Below, one piece after another: positions 1 through 8,460 of a DNA stretch of 64,000 nucleotides (positions are counted from its first letter, which is position 1; the number at the start of each line of letters is the position of its first letter). The notes under the pieces were generated by a model that worked only from the letters and a program-made list of their open reading frames with translations, did not search any database and was not told the DNA's origin. Origin of the DNA: JAXMCI01 sp046349435 (lineage in GTDB: Bacteria > Pseudomonadota > Alphaproteobacteria > Dongiales > Dongiaceae); contig JAXMCI010000009.1 in NCBI GenBank assembly GCA_046349435.1, forward strand, positions 62,001-126,000, written 5' to 3'. The translations under genes and the position numbers were made by a program.

Positions 1-522
1 CAGGATCAGCACGTGGCGGGCGATCCCCGACCACAGCGCGGTGAGCAGCGGGCTGTCGGCGATCGCATAGAGGGCGGCGTGGAAGGCGATGTCGGCACGG
101 TTGACCGCGTCGCGCTCGCCGCGCCCGGCCTCGGCGGCGAGCGCCGCGATCGCGGCGTCGAGCGGCGCCAGGCAGCCGGGATCGTGCCGCAGCCGCTGCA
201 CCACCAGCCGGGCGCAGAGCCGCTCCAGCGACAGCCGGACCTCGCAGAGCTGCTGCGCCCAGGGCGGATCGAACGGCGCGACCTGCAGCCCGCGGCGGGG
301 CGCCGGCACCAGGATGCCCTGGCTGGCCAGCGCCTGCATCGCCTCGCGCACCGGCACCCGGCTGACCCGCAGCTCGGCCGCCAGCTCGGCCTCGGTGAGG
401 CGCTGCCCGGGCCGCAGCTGCCGGGCGGCGATGCCGGCGATCATGCGGTCGGCGATCTGGTCGGCCAGCGTCGTGGCGCTCAGCGGCGCCATGCCGATGC
501 CGGTGGCGGGTGCAGGGCTCAT
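1..522 (-). CDS. GntR-family (FadR/VanR-like) transcriptional regulator, 3' truncated by the window edge
   Basis: Reading the minus strand from the ATG at 522 gives 174 codons that run off the left end without a stop. Residues about 15-80 form a winged helix-turn-helix of GntR type: a start like LADQIADRMIAG, then LRPGQRLTEAELAAELRVSR and VPVREAMQALASQGIL. The part that follows (EVRLSLERLCARL, then AVNRADIAFHAALYAIADS) matches the all-helical FCD ligand-binding domain. The R-x-D-x-x-F-H pattern provides its usual metal/ligand contacts. It is probably a repressor of a small catabolic operon lying left of the window. The ligand cannot be told from the sequence. An inverted GTATAC motif lies about 30 bp upstream of its start. 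Confidence 0.85.
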   Translation of the reverse strand, partial: MSPAPATGIGMAPLSATTLADQIADRMIAGIAARQLRPGQRLTEAELAAELRVSRVPVREAMQALASQGILVPAPRRGLQVAPFDPPWAQQLCEVRLSLERLCARLVVQRLRHDPGCLAPLDAAIAALAAEAGRGERDAVNRADIAFHAALYAIADSPLLTALWSGIARHVLIL

Positions 523-548
523 GGGCTCCGGGCTGTTCCGTACGGCCG

Positions 549-566
549 CGATGGTATACGGAGTAC
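549..566. promoter_or_regulatory. Candidate GntR/FadR-type operator (GTATAC core)
   Basis: The palindrome GTATAC at 554-559 sits in an extended GGTA...TACC arrangement between the divergent regulator (start 522) and glycosyltransferase (start 634). FadR-subfamily GntR proteins commonly bind palindromes with a GTATAC-like core, so autoregulation is plausible. This is inferred from one site only. Confidence 0.35.
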
Positions 567-633
567 CGAGCAAGTAAAGCGGCGTCCTGCCGCGGATTGC
601 GCCCGCCGCGGGCCGCCTGTATGGATCGCCGCC

Positions 634-1734
634 ATGGGGGATGAGCCGCCGACGCACGCGGAGGCGCCCGACCTCGCGGCGCTGCGGCTGCTCGAGGTCG
701 GCGACCGCTGCGTCTTCAAGCGCGCCATGCCCGACCGCACCGAGCTGCTCTGGACCGGCGCGCGGCACTGGCCGGAGGCCGGCCTCGCCTATCGCAGCTT
801 CGGGCCCGGCGGCATCGCGCCGCTGCGGCAGGCGCTGCAGGGCGGCGTCGACCTCGTCATCTGCCACGCGCCGCACTACGCGCCGCTCGGCCTGCGCTGG
901 ATGCTGCGCCAGGCCGGGCAGAGCCCGCTGGCCTTCCCGGCGACGCTGCTGCGCGGCAGCGCCCCGCTGTTCCTGCGGCGGCCGGGCCGCGTGCCGCTGA
1001 TCGTCCTCGATACCGAGGATTCGCCCGGGATCGCCCGGCACAACTTCGCCCTCCTCGACCGCTGCCGCCTCTATTTCAAGCGCGAGCTGCCGGCCGATCT
1101 GTGGCGCGCCTTCTACCGCACCGGCCATCCGCTGCTGCCGACGCCGCGGCTGCGCCGCAGCCCGCGCTGGCGGGCGCGGATCGGCAAGCTGCGGCCGCTC
1201 TCGCTCGGCCTGCCCCTCGAGAGCGAGGCGCTGCTGCCGGCGGCACCCCCGGACAAGACCGTCGACCTGTTCTTCGCCGGCACGCTCGAGGCCAACAGCA
1301 CGGTGCGCGAGCGCGGCCGCGCCGCGCTGTCGGCCCTGGCCGCCGAGGGCCTCAGGGTCGATCTCGCGACGGAGCGCCTGCCGCGGGCCGAGTTCCTCGC
1401 CCGCATGGCGCGGGCCTGGCTGACCTGGTCGCCCGAGGGGCTCGGCTGGGACTGCTTCCGCCACTACGAGGCTGCGGCCTGCTGGTCGGTGCCGCTGCTC
1501 AACCCGCCGCCGCTGCTGCGCCACGCCCCGCTGCGCGCCGGCGAGCACTGCCTGCACTACGAGATCGAGGGCGACGGGCTGGCCCGCGCCGTGCGCGCGG
1601 CGCTGCAGGACAAGCCGCGGCTCGCCCGCATCGCCGCCGCGGCGCGCGCCCACGTGCTGCGCCACCACACCCAGGCGGCGCTCTGCGCGCATGTCCTGCT
1701 AAGCTGCCTCGCCCCGGCCGAGGATTCCCGATGA
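634..1734 (+). CDS. CgeB/YkvP-like family 1-type glycosyltransferase
   Basis: A 366-residue soluble protein with no signal peptide or membrane segment. The C-terminal third carries the pattern of the Glyco_trans_1_2 (spore protein YkvP/CgeB-like) domain. A strand-turn VDLFFAGTLEANSTVRERGR opens it, the LPRAEFLARMARAWLTWSPEG segment follows, then GWDCFRHYEAAACWSVPL, where the E of the HYEA segment is the usual nucleotide-sugar contact. The reading frame is open far upstream, but the ATG at 634 is the first start after the divergent regulator's promoter region. The stop overlaps the marC start as ATGA (1731-1734), so the two are translationally coupled. Substrate unknown. Confidence 0.7.
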   Translation: MGDEPPTHAEAPDLAALRLLEVGDRCVFKRAMPDRTELLWTGARHWPEAGLAYRSFGPGGIAPLRQALQGGVDLVICHAPHYAPLGLRWMLRQAGQSPLAFPATLLRGSAPLFLRRPGRVPLIVLDTEDSPGIARHNFALLDRCRLYFKRELPADLWRAFYRTGHPLLPTPRLRRSPRWRARIGKLRPLSLGLPLESEALLPAAPPDKTVDLFFAGTLEANSTVRERGRAALSALAAEGLRVDLATERLPRAEFLARMARAWLTWSPEGLGWDCFRHYEAAACWSVPLLNPPPLLRHAPLRAGEHCLHYEIEGDGLARAVRAALQDKPRLARIAAAARAHVLRHHTQAALCAHVLLSCLAPAEDSR

Positions 1735-2387
1735 GCGGTGCGCTCTCCGCCTTCTTCTTCGTCGTCGCCGCCCTGTTCCCGATCGTCAACCCGATCGGCA
1801 TGGCGCCGATCTTCCTCAGCATGACCGCCGGCGCCTCGCCGGAGGCCCGCCGGCTGCTCTCCGGGCGGATCGCGCTCGGCGGTCTCGCGCTGCTCGTCGT
1901 CTCGATGTTCGTCGGCACCTACGTGCTGGCCTTCTTCGGCCTCACCCTGCCGGCGGTGCAGATCGGCGGCGGGCTGCTGGTCTCGGCCACCGGCTGGCGG
2001 CTGCTGCAGGGCAGCGACGAGAGCCGCGAGCGCGGCAACCCGGAGCTCGCCAGCGACAGCGCCATCCTGCGCCGCTCGTTCTTCCCGCTGACCATGCCGC
2101 TGACCGTCGGGCCCGGCTCGATCGCCGTCGCCATCACGCTCGGCTCGAGCGCGCCGCACACGGTCGGGCTGGTCGCCCAGGCGGTGGGCGCGCTGGCCGG
2201 GCTGCTGGCCATCGCCGGCTCGATCTATCTCTGCTTCCGCTATGCCGACCGGCTGCTGCGCATCGTCGGCGAGACCGGCACCGACGTGATCATCCGGCTC
2301 TCCGCCTTCATCCTGCTCTGCCTCGGCATCCAGATCCTCTGGCGCGGCGTCAGCGCGCTGCTCGCGGGCACCCCGCTGGCGACCTAG
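1731..2387 (+). CDS. MarC-family integral membrane protein
   Basis: A 218-residue protein with about six hydrophobic segments. It has the family signature near the N-terminus (FPIVNPIGMAPIFLSMT, residues about 16-32) and its internal partner FFPLTMPLTVGPGSIAVAITLG. The MarC/UPF0056 family is usually about 200-220 residues, so the length is normal. Family function is unresolved: members were once thought to be antibiotic exporters, and no substrate is established. It starts inside the stop codon of the preceding glycosyltransferase gene. Its own TAG shares the palindrome CTAG with the TAG of the convergent NUDIX gene. Confidence 0.85.
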   Translation: MSGALSAFFFVVAALFPIVNPIGMAPIFLSMTAGASPEARRLLSGRIALGGLALLVVSMFVGTYVLAFFGLTLPAVQIGGGLLVSATGWRLLQGSDESRERGNPELASDSAILRRSFFPLTMPLTVGPGSIAVAITLGSSAPHTVGLVAQAVGALAGLLAIAGSIYLCFRYADRLLRIVGETGTDVIIRLSAFILLCLGIQILWRGVSALLAGTPLAT

Positions 2388-2809
2388 CCGAAGCGCGGCC
2401 GCAGCGCCGCCAGCAGCCGCGCCAGGTCCTTGCCGACGCGGCCCGGCGCCTCTTCCCAGGCGAAGAGCGCGAAGCGGTCGAGCTCCGGCAGCACCGCGCC
2501 GTCGCGGGCCACGAAGGTCGAGGCGCAGGCGAGCGTCGCCGGGTCGGGCAGGGCCGCGGGCCGCCAGGCGAACAGCGCAAGGTCCTTGCCCGGCCGGTAG
2601 CGGTGCAGGCCGAGATCCTCGAGCGCGGCGGCCGGCACCGCCAGCCCGGTCTCCTCGGCGAGCTCGCGGACCGCCGCCGCGGCGAGGTCCTCGCCCGGCT
2701 CGGCCAGCCCCTTGGGGATGTCCCAGCGCGGCGAGCGCGTGGCGTGGCCGAGCAGGATGCGCCGGCCGTCCGCGACGATGACGCCGCAGCTGGTGCGCCG
2801 CCCGCTCAT
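2384..2809 (-). CDS. NUDIX hydrolase
   Basis: A 141-residue single-domain protein. The Nudix box is complete: GLAEPGEDLAAAAVRELAEE followed by TGL fits Gx5Ex7REUxEExGU at residues about 35-57, with the RE and EE residues that bind the divalent metal. The N-terminal strand (SCGVIVADGRRILLGHAT) and the WDIPKG that follows resemble diadenosine-polyphosphate or RppH-like hydrolases, which cleave nucleoside diphosphate-X compounds. The ATG at 2809 diverges from the aminotransferase gene that starts at 2903. Substrate not predictable. Confidence 0.85.
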   Translation of the reverse strand: MSGRRTSCGVIVADGRRILLGHATRSPRWDIPKGLAEPGEDLAAAAVRELAEETGLAVPAAALEDLGLHRYRPGKDLALFAWRPAALPDPATLACASTFVARDGAVLPELDRFALFAWEEAPGRVGKDLARLLAALRPRFG

Positions 2810-2902
2810 GCCGGCCCCGGCGGCGCGAACCCGCTGGCGCGCCCCGGGGCTGGCGATGCTATGGTCGGCCTCCGCCCCGCCGCATTGCCGCACAGGTCGC
2901 CC

Positions 2903-4072
2903 ATGGCTCCGCTCCTCGGCCGCGCCGTCCGTTCCGAATGGATGCTCGACGAGACCTGGCTGACGGTCAATCACGGCTCCTTCGGCGGCACGCCGCGCGC
3001 GGTGCTGGCGGCGCAGGATGGCTGGCGCGCCCGCATGGAGGCGCAGCCCACCCGGTTCTTCATGGAGGAGGTGCCGGCGGCGCTGCGCGCCGCGGCCGGC
3101 CGCCTCGCCGGGCTGGTCGGCGCCGATGCCGAGGGCCTCGCCTTCGTCGAGAACGCCACGGTCGGCTGCAACGCCGTGCTCGGCTCCCTGCCGCTGCGGC
3201 CGGGCGACGAGATCCTGCTGCTCGACCATGGCTACGGCGCGGTGCGCAAGACGGCGCGCCACGTCGCCGGGCGCACCGGCGCCGTCATCGTCGAGGCGGC
3301 CCTGCCCTTCCCGCGGCCGGAGGACGAGGCCGTGCTCGCGGCGGTCGCGCGCGCCCTGACGCCGCGCACGCGGCTGGTCATCCTCGACCACGTCACCTCG
3401 CCGAGCGCGCTGCTCCTGCCGGTCGCCGACCTCACCCGCGCGGCGCAGGCCGCGGGCGCGCGCGTGCTGATCGACGGCGCCCACGCGCCGGGCCAGGTCC
3501 CGCTCGACCTCGCCGCCATCGGCGCCGACTGGTATGTCGGCAACTGCCACAAATGGCTGATGGCGCCGAAGGGCTGCGGCTTCCTCTGGGCGCGCGCCGA
3601 CCGCCGCGACGGCCTGCACCCGGTGACCATCTCGCAAGGCTATGGCGAGGGATTCCTCGCCGAGTTCGACTGGACCGGAACGCGCGACCCGACCGCCTGG
3701 CTCGCCTGCCCCGCCGGAATCGATTTCCACGCCGCGCTGGGCGGGCCGGCGCTCGCGGCGCGCAACGCCGGGCTCGCCGCCGAGGCGGGCCGGCTCCTCG
3801 CCGCACGGCTCGGCACCGAGGTCGGCGCCCGGCAGGGCGGCGCCGCGGCGATGGCGATCGTGCGGCTGCCGCTCGCCGGCCCGGCGACGCACGAGCGGGC
3901 GCTGGCGCTGCGCGCCCGGCTGATGCGCGAATGGCGGACCGACGCGCCGCTGCACGCCATCGACGGCGCGATCTGGCTGCGCCTCTCGGCCCAGGCCTAC
4001 AACGAGCGCGACGACTACGACCGGCTGGCCGAGGTCGCCGCCGCGCTGGTCGCCGACGAGAACCGCGGATGA
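2903..4072 (+). CDS. PLP-dependent class V aminotransferase (isopenicillin-N epimerase / cysteine-desulfurase fold)
   Basis: 389 residues. The N-terminus VNHGSFGGTPRAVL is the substrate-site strand-loop of the isopenicillin-N epimerase-like branch. An Asp-Gly-Ala-His-Ala-Pro-Gly segment precedes the PLP region, and NCHKWLMAPKG places the Schiff-base lysine at about residue 217. Family members include hercynylcysteine sulfoxide lyase (EgtE), epimerases and small-molecule lyases, so the reaction is open. An in-frame ATG at 2861 would add 14 residues that lack conservation, so the start at 2903 is preferred. The stop overlaps the next gene as ATGA, suggesting a joint pathway with the sugar-type dehydrogenase and ThuA protein. 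Confidence 0.8.
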   Translation: MAPLLGRAVRSEWMLDETWLTVNHGSFGGTPRAVLAAQDGWRARMEAQPTRFFMEEVPAALRAAAGRLAGLVGADAEGLAFVENATVGCNAVLGSLPLRPGDEILLLDHGYGAVRKTARHVAGRTGAVIVEAALPFPRPEDEAVLAAVARALTPRTRLVILDHVTSPSALLLPVADLTRAAQAAGARVLIDGAHAPGQVPLDLAAIGADWYVGNCHKWLMAPKGCGFLWARADRRDGLHPVTISQGYGEGFLAEFDWTGTRDPTAWLACPAGIDFHAALGGPALAARNAGLAAEAGRLLAARLGTEVGARQGGAAAMAIVRLPLAGPATHERALALRARLMREWRTDAPLHAIDGAIWLRLSAQAYNERDDYDRLAEVAAALVADENRG

Positions 4073-5139
4073 TCCGGCTGATCCAGGCCGGGCTCGGCTT
4101 CTGGGGCCGCAGCTGGGCGAGCGAGATCCTGCCCCAGGTGCCGGCGGTCGCGGTGGTCGCCCATGTCGATCCCGATCCGGCGGCGCTCGCCCGGCTGCAG
4201 GCCGAGGGCGGCGCTCCGCCGGAACGCTGCTTCACCAGCCTGGCGGCCGCGCTGGATGCGGTCGAGGCCGACGCGGTGCTCGGCAGCCTCGCCCTGCCGG
4301 CGCACCTGCCGGTCGGCCGGGCGGCGCTCGAGGCCGGGCTGCACTACATCGTCGAGAAGCCTTTCGCGCCCGACCTCGCCGGCGGCGCGGCGCTGGTCGC
4401 TCTCGCCCGGCGGCGCGGCCGCGTGCTGATGGTCTCCCAGAACTACCGCTTCTATCCCGCCGCCATCGCGGCCGCCGAGCTGGTGCGCTCCGGCCGGCTC
4501 GGCCGGCCGCTGTCGGTGGCCATCGACTTCCGCCGCCACGCGCCGAGCGAGGGGCACCGCTATCTCGGCATCCCCGATCCGCTGCTCGCCGACATGTCGA
4601 TCCATCATTTCGACCTGCTGCGCTTCGTGCTCGGCCGCGAGCCGGTCGCGGTCGCCTGCCGCGCCTGGAACCCGGCCGGCAGCCCGTTCGCGCACGAGGC
4701 CGCGGCCTTCGCCACCATCGAGCTCGAGGGCGGGGTGATGGCGAGCTATCGCGGCAGCTGGGTCAGCCCGGCGCCGCGCACGCCCTGGGCCGGCCTCTGG
4801 CAGATCGAGCTCGAGGGCGGTACGGCGGAATGGACCGCCAAGGGCGAGAAGGCGGCGCGGCTCGCCTTCGACCGGCTCGCCGTCCGGCCGCTCGGCGGCG
4901 ACTGGGAAACCGTGGCGCTGCCGGCGCTGCCGCTGCACGACCGGGCCGGCGCGCTCGATGCCTTCGCCCGCCGCATCGCCGGCGAGGCGCCGCCGGGCTT
5001 CAGCGGCGGCGCCGACAATCTCGGCACGCTGGCGCTGACCGAGGCGGCGATCCGCTCGGCCGCCGCCGGCGGCGCGCCGGTGGCGGTGGCGCCGCTGCTC
5101 GACGCCGCCCGGCCGATCCTGCAGGAGATCCCGGCATGA
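4069..5139 (+). CDS. Gfo/Idh/MocA-family NAD(P)-dependent oxidoreductase
   Basis: 356 residues. The Rossmann N-terminus (RLIQAGLGFWGRSWASEIL, with the GxGxxG variant G-L-G-F-W-G) is followed by the family motif HYIVEKPFAPD, whose E-K-P lysine is a catalytic or binding residue. The C-terminal alpha/beta domain contains the segment DMSIHHFDLLRF with the conserved D-x-x-x-H-x-x-D/H pattern. Such enzymes oxidise or reduce sugars, inositols and sugar acids with NAD(P). It starts within the stop of the aminotransferase and its own stop overlaps the ThuA gene, so the three form a tight operon. Confidence 0.88.
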   Translation: MIRLIQAGLGFWGRSWASEILPQVPAVAVVAHVDPDPAALARLQAEGGAPPERCFTSLAAALDAVEADAVLGSLALPAHLPVGRAALEAGLHYIVEKPFAPDLAGGAALVALARRRGRVLMVSQNYRFYPAAIAAAELVRSGRLGRPLSVAIDFRRHAPSEGHRYLGIPDPLLADMSIHHFDLLRFVLGREPVAVACRAWNPAGSPFAHEAAAFATIELEGGVMASYRGSWVSPAPRTPWAGLWQIELEGGTAEWTAKGEKAARLAFDRLAVRPLGGDWETVALPALPLHDRAGALDAFARRIAGEAPPGFSGGADNLGTLALTEAAIRSAAAGGAPVAVAPLLDAARPILQEIPA

Positions 5140-5867
5140 CCGCGCTGCCCCGCGTCACCGTGTGGAACGAGTTCTGGCACGAGCGGCACAAGCCGGAGGT
5201 CGCCAGGCACTATCCCGACGGCATCCACGAAGCGCTCGCCCGGCCGCTGCGCGACGCCGGATTCCAGGTGCGCACGGCGACGCTGGAGGAGCCCGGCCAG
5301 GGCCTGCCCGACGCGGTGCTCGACGACACCGACGTGCTGCTCTGGTGGGGCCATGCCCGGCACGACCAGGTGAGCGACGAGACCGCCGCGCGGGTCTGCG
5401 AGCGGGTCCATGGCGGGCTCGGGCTGATCGCGCTGCACTCCGCGCATTTCTCCAAGCCGTTCCGCCGCCTGATGGGCACCCCCTGCACGCTCGCCTGGCG
5501 CATCGACGGGCAGACCGAGCGGCTCTGGGTGACGGCGCCCGACCATCCGGTGGCGGCCGGCCTGCCGCCCAGCTTCGCCCTGCCGCAGGAGGAGATGTAT
5601 GGCGAGCACTTCGCCATCCCCGAGCCCGAACGGCTGGTGCTGATCAGCTGGTTCAGGGGCGGCGAGGTGTTCCGCAGCGGCTGCTGCTTCACCCGCGGCC
5701 TCGGCCGGATCTTCTATTTCCGGCCGGGCCACGAGACCTTCCCCACCTACCACGACCCGCTGGTGCAGCGGGTCATCGCCAACGCGGTGCGCTGGGCCGC
5801 GCCCGCCGCCGCGCCGGGGCCGGCGCCGGACAACCGCAAGGCCGAGCCGGCGGAGCCGCCCGGCTGA
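5136..5867 (+). CDS. ThuA-domain protein (trehalose-utilisation-like, class I glutamine amidotransferase fold)
   Basis: 243 residues beginning RVTVWNEFWHERHKPEVARH. The central strands (DVLLWWGHARHDQV and GLIALHSAHFSKPF) are typical of ThuA proteins. In rhizobia ThuA/ThuB act in conversion of trehalose and related disaccharides to 3-keto derivatives, and ThuB is a Gfo/Idh/MocA enzyme. The adjacent, overlapping Gfo/Idh/MocA gene therefore matches a keto-sugar route, although the aminotransferase is not part of the known pathway. The last 25 residues are Pro/Ala-rich and probably unstructured. No catalytic Cys triad is expected in this family. Confidence 0.85.
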   Translation: MTALPRVTVWNEFWHERHKPEVARHYPDGIHEALARPLRDAGFQVRTATLEEPGQGLPDAVLDDTDVLLWWGHARHDQVSDETAARVCERVHGGLGLIALHSAHFSKPFRRLMGTPCTLAWRIDGQTERLWVTAPDHPVAAGLPPSFALPQEEMYGEHFAIPEPERLVLISWFRGGEVFRSGCCFTRGLGRIFYFRPGHETFPTYHDPLVQRVIANAVRWAAPAAAPGPAPDNRKAEPAEPPG

Positions 5868-5893
5868 GCGGCCCCGGACGGCCGGCGGGCGGG

Positions 5894-6562
5894 TCAGCGC
5901 TTGGCGCGGCGCGGCCGGCTGATCCGCGCGGCGGCCCGCCGCCGGGGGGCGGCCGCCGCCGGCGCCATCATGGTCGCGCCGTGGCGGATCTCGGTGCCGA
6001 GCACGGTCAGGCATTCGCGCATGAAGGCGGTCAGGCCCGGCCAGCCCTTGGCGCTCACCAGGTTGCCGTCGCGCGTCGCGCCGGTCGGCGGCACGTCGAC
6101 GTAGATGCCGCCGGCCAGCCGCACCTCGGGCTCGCAGTAATGCAGCGCGGCGACCTTGCGCCCGGCGATGACGCCGTCGGCCGCCATCAGCACCTGGACG
6201 CCGTGGCAGATGGTGAAGATCGGCTTGCCCGCCGCGTGGAAGTTGCGGACGATCTCGATGACCCGCGGATAGATGCGAATATATTCCGGGCCGCGGCCGC
6301 CGGCGATGTAGACGGCGTCGTAGTCGGCCTCGCGCACCGCGGAGAAGCTCTTGTTGAGCTGGAACAGGTGGCCGGGCTTCTCGGTGTAGGTCTGGTCGCC
6401 CTCGAAGTCGTGCAGGCTGGTCTTGATCACGTCGCCCTTCTTCTTGTCGGGGCAGACCACGTCGACGCGGTGGCCGACCGCCTCCATCGCCTGCTGGAAG
6501 ACGAAGATCTCGTATTCCTCGCTGAACTCGCCGACCAGCATCAGGATCTTCTTGCCCGCCAT
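5894..6562 (-). CDS. DJ-1/PfpI-family protein (class I glutamine-amidotransferase-like)
   Basis: 222 residues from the ATG at 6562, which has a GGAGG ribosome site seven bases upstream. The nucleophile elbow is IFTICHGVQVLMAA, with Cys near residue 113 and His beside it. An acidic residue in the N-terminal EFSEEYE segment is where the family carries its conserved Glu. The domain ends near residue 195. The tail is a basic Ala/Arg-rich extension unlike the usual about 190-residue family length. Members include stress-induced deglycase or protease-like proteins, and exact activity cannot be assigned. Convergent with the ThuA operon. Confidence 0.85.
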   Translation of the reverse strand: MAGKKILMLVGEFSEEYEIFVFQQAMEAVGHRVDVVCPDKKKGDVIKTSLHDFEGDQTYTEKPGHLFQLNKSFSAVREADYDAVYIAGGRGPEYIRIYPRVIEIVRNFHAAGKPIFTICHGVQVLMAADGVIAGRKVAALHYCEPEVRLAGGIYVDVPPTGATRDGNLVSAKGWPGLTAFMRECLTVLGTEIRHGATMMAPAAAAPRRRAAARISRPRRAKR

Positions 6563-6672
6563 GTCGCTACCTCCGACCGCTGCGCGGAACCGGTCCGCGC
6601 CGGCCCCCTCTATACAGCCGGGGCCGGCGCCGCTCAATCGCCGCGGGTGCCCGTGGCCCGCGGCCGCGCCTG

Positions 6673-6837
6673 ATGGCGGGGCTGCTGCCCGGGCTGCTGC
6701 TGGTGGCCGCCGCGGTGCTCGCCCGGGCCGCGACGGCGGCGCTGCAGCAGCTCTGGCGCGAGGCGGCGGTGGAGCTCGCCGTCGCCGCCCTGTTCGGGCT
6801 GGCCGCGCTCGCGGCGTGGCGCCGCGAGCGGCGGTGA
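6673..6837 (+). CDS. Small hydrophobic protein, unknown function
   Basis: A 54-codon frame beginning ATG-GCG-GGG at 6673, encoding two hydrophobic stretches (residues about 3-20 and 34-48) and ending WRRERR. It lies between two minus-strand genes and has no clear ribosome site. I do not recognise the family. A membrane-anchored small protein is possible, but a chance frame in GC-rich DNA is also possible. Confidence 0.3.
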   Translation: MAGLLPGLLLVAAAVLARAATAALQQLWREAAVELAVAALFGLAALAAWRRERR

Positions 6838-6846
6838 GCCGGATGC

Positions 6847-7824
6847 TCAGGGCTGCGGCAGGAACAGCTTGCGGAACAGCGCCGCGGACTTCGGATACTG
6901 GTTGTTGGAGAGCTGCGACCTGAACGAGCCCTGGACGTCGAAGTAGTTGTTGTAGCCGACGCTGTGCGCCTTCATCCAATCCGACATGTGCTGGATGAAG
7001 TAGGGATCGTCGCCGCCGCCGACGCCGGGCGAGTCGGACCACACGCCGGTCGCCCATTCCGGGAAGGAGAGCCACTTGCGGTGCGCGGCGGCGAACTCGG
7101 CCTGCCACTTCAGCCCGAAGCTCTGGTTCATCAGGCGCGACCAGCGCCCCTCCGGCGTGGTGACGCTGCGGTCCCAGCTCTGGTTGTAGACGTCGAGCCC
7201 GATCAGGTCGACATAGGCGTCGCCGGGATAGACCGTGTCCGCCGCGATCATGTTGTAGCCGAGGTCGGGACACCAGTCGAAGTGGAACTGGGCGCCCGGC
7301 ACGGCGCGCATGGTCGTCACGATCTGGCGCCAGAACTGCACGAAGCAGGTCGGGCACTTGTAGGCCGACCAGGGAAACCAGGTGCCGTTGAACTCCCAGC
7401 CGAGCCGGATCACCGAGTTGCCCAGCCCGTGCCCGACCAGCGTGACCGCGATCTGCTTGAAGTAGGTGTTGTAGGCGCCGGTCGCGCCCTGCTTGAGCGT
7501 GCTCTTGCCGTCGGCCGGCAGCATCGGCACCGAGACGGCGAGCCGCCAGCGGCCGCCGTCCCAGGAATGGGCGACGTAGACGGCCGAGCTCACCATGTTG
7601 GTCCAGCTGCTGCCGAAGCTGACGAAGTCGAGGGCGCGCACGATCTCGCGGCCGAGCCAGGTCTCGAAGCCGGGGATCCTGCTGCGGCCCGTGGTTCCGT
7701 TGCCTTTGTAGGTGCCGAGCTGGTTGGCCTCGGCCGGCCCCGCCGCCAGGCCGGCGGCCAGCAGCATGCCCGTCGCGACCAGAGCCGCGCACAAACGCAC
7801 GGCCTGCCTCCGTCGTAGAATCAT
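6847..7824 (-). CDS. Secreted GH26-like glycoside hydrolase (beta-mannanase superfamily)
   Basis: 325 residues with a clear signal peptide: basic MILRRRQAVR, a hydrophobic core, and A-x-A-like cleavage near residue 34. The mature part has hallmarks of clan GH-A, family 26-like enzymes. The segment VIRLGWEFNGTWFPWSA corresponds to the acid/base region (family pattern R-x-x-H-E-x-N-G-x-W, here with Trp in place of His). KWLSFPEWATGV is a plausible nucleophile segment. A TIM barrel of about 290 residues fits. It may cut mannans or related beta-glycans, or act on the cell's own exopolysaccharide. The ATG at 7824 has a GAGGGGG site upstream. Close homologues are often annotated only as hypothetical or GH26. 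Confidence 0.65.
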   Translation of the reverse strand: MILRRRQAVRLCAALVATGMLLAAGLAAGPAEANQLGTYKGNGTTGRSRIPGFETWLGREIVRALDFVSFGSSWTNMVSSAVYVAHSWDGGRWRLAVSVPMLPADGKSTLKQGATGAYNTYFKQIAVTLVGHGLGNSVIRLGWEFNGTWFPWSAYKCPTCFVQFWRQIVTTMRAVPGAQFHFDWCPDLGYNMIAADTVYPGDAYVDLIGLDVYNQSWDRSVTTPEGRWSRLMNQSFGLKWQAEFAAAHRKWLSFPEWATGVWSDSPGVGGGDDPYFIQHMSDWMKAHSVGYNNYFDVQGSFRSQLSNNQYPKSAALFRKLFLPQP

Positions 7825-8460
7825 CCTGATCCCCCTCTTGGTCTCGATGTCGCTCTCGCGGATCCCGGCCGACAGGACGCCGCCCGCAGTCGCCCCCGAC
7901 ACGGCTGACCAGTTCTTCGGATGTCTGGCGAAACCAACGCCTTCGTAGCGTCGTTAAGCCATAAGTAACCGCCTCGCGAAGAACAACACCAAAGAAACTT
8001 GGCCGTGAACAAAGACATGATCGTTTGTACCTCTTTGTACGCATATATTCCTATCTAACGCCATGGTCGGGCGCCGGAAATCTCGCCGTGCCAGGAACTT
8101 GATCCTCCTCCGAGCCCCGGCTCGCCCGGATCGCGATGGCGACGGCATGCCCGCTGCCTGCCACAGGCCAAGCCTGCGAAGGTCCGGCCCCAGGGCATGG
8201 GGGGCATGCCGCGGCGGGCGACGAACCGTCGCGGAAACCGGCCGCCGGCCGGGCTGTTGGCCGGGCGCGGTGCTGTCGATCCCCCAGCAGCCGCGCGCGG
8301 AAGCAGGTGCCCCGCCCAGGTGGTCCGCTGCGGGTGGGCGGGGCACTTCCGCGGTGCCCGCGCCCCTCTACCTCGCCCTTCCCCCACCCTTGTTCGCGCT
8401 CCGTTCCCGTGCTTGGATGCGGGTCCGGGCGGCGGCGACGCGCCGCCCCAAGGAGGACCG
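7825..8460. other. 636-bp divergent intergenic region, AT-rich in its centre
   Basis: No convincing gene. The stretch 7950-8060 is far richer in A/T than the surrounding DNA and contains the direct repeat TTTGTAC at 8024-8030 and 8034-8040, spaced one helical turn apart. That is the layout expected of a regulator site in front of the minus-strand glycosidase. 8063-8450 is GC-rich without a recognisable element. The SRAP gene's ribosome site (AAGGAGG) closes the region. Confidence 0.5.

Noticed and set aside
5162..6673. A 503-codon plus-strand frame over the ThuA and DJ-1 genes
   Set aside because: Arg/Ala/Gly/Pro-rich shadow in a different frame from two clear genes.
8063..8460. Plus-strand frames between the glycosidase and SRAP genes
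   Set aside because: They have no start context and continue in frame into or across the SRAP gene only by chance. SRAP itself must start at 8461 because Cys2 has to follow the initiator Met.
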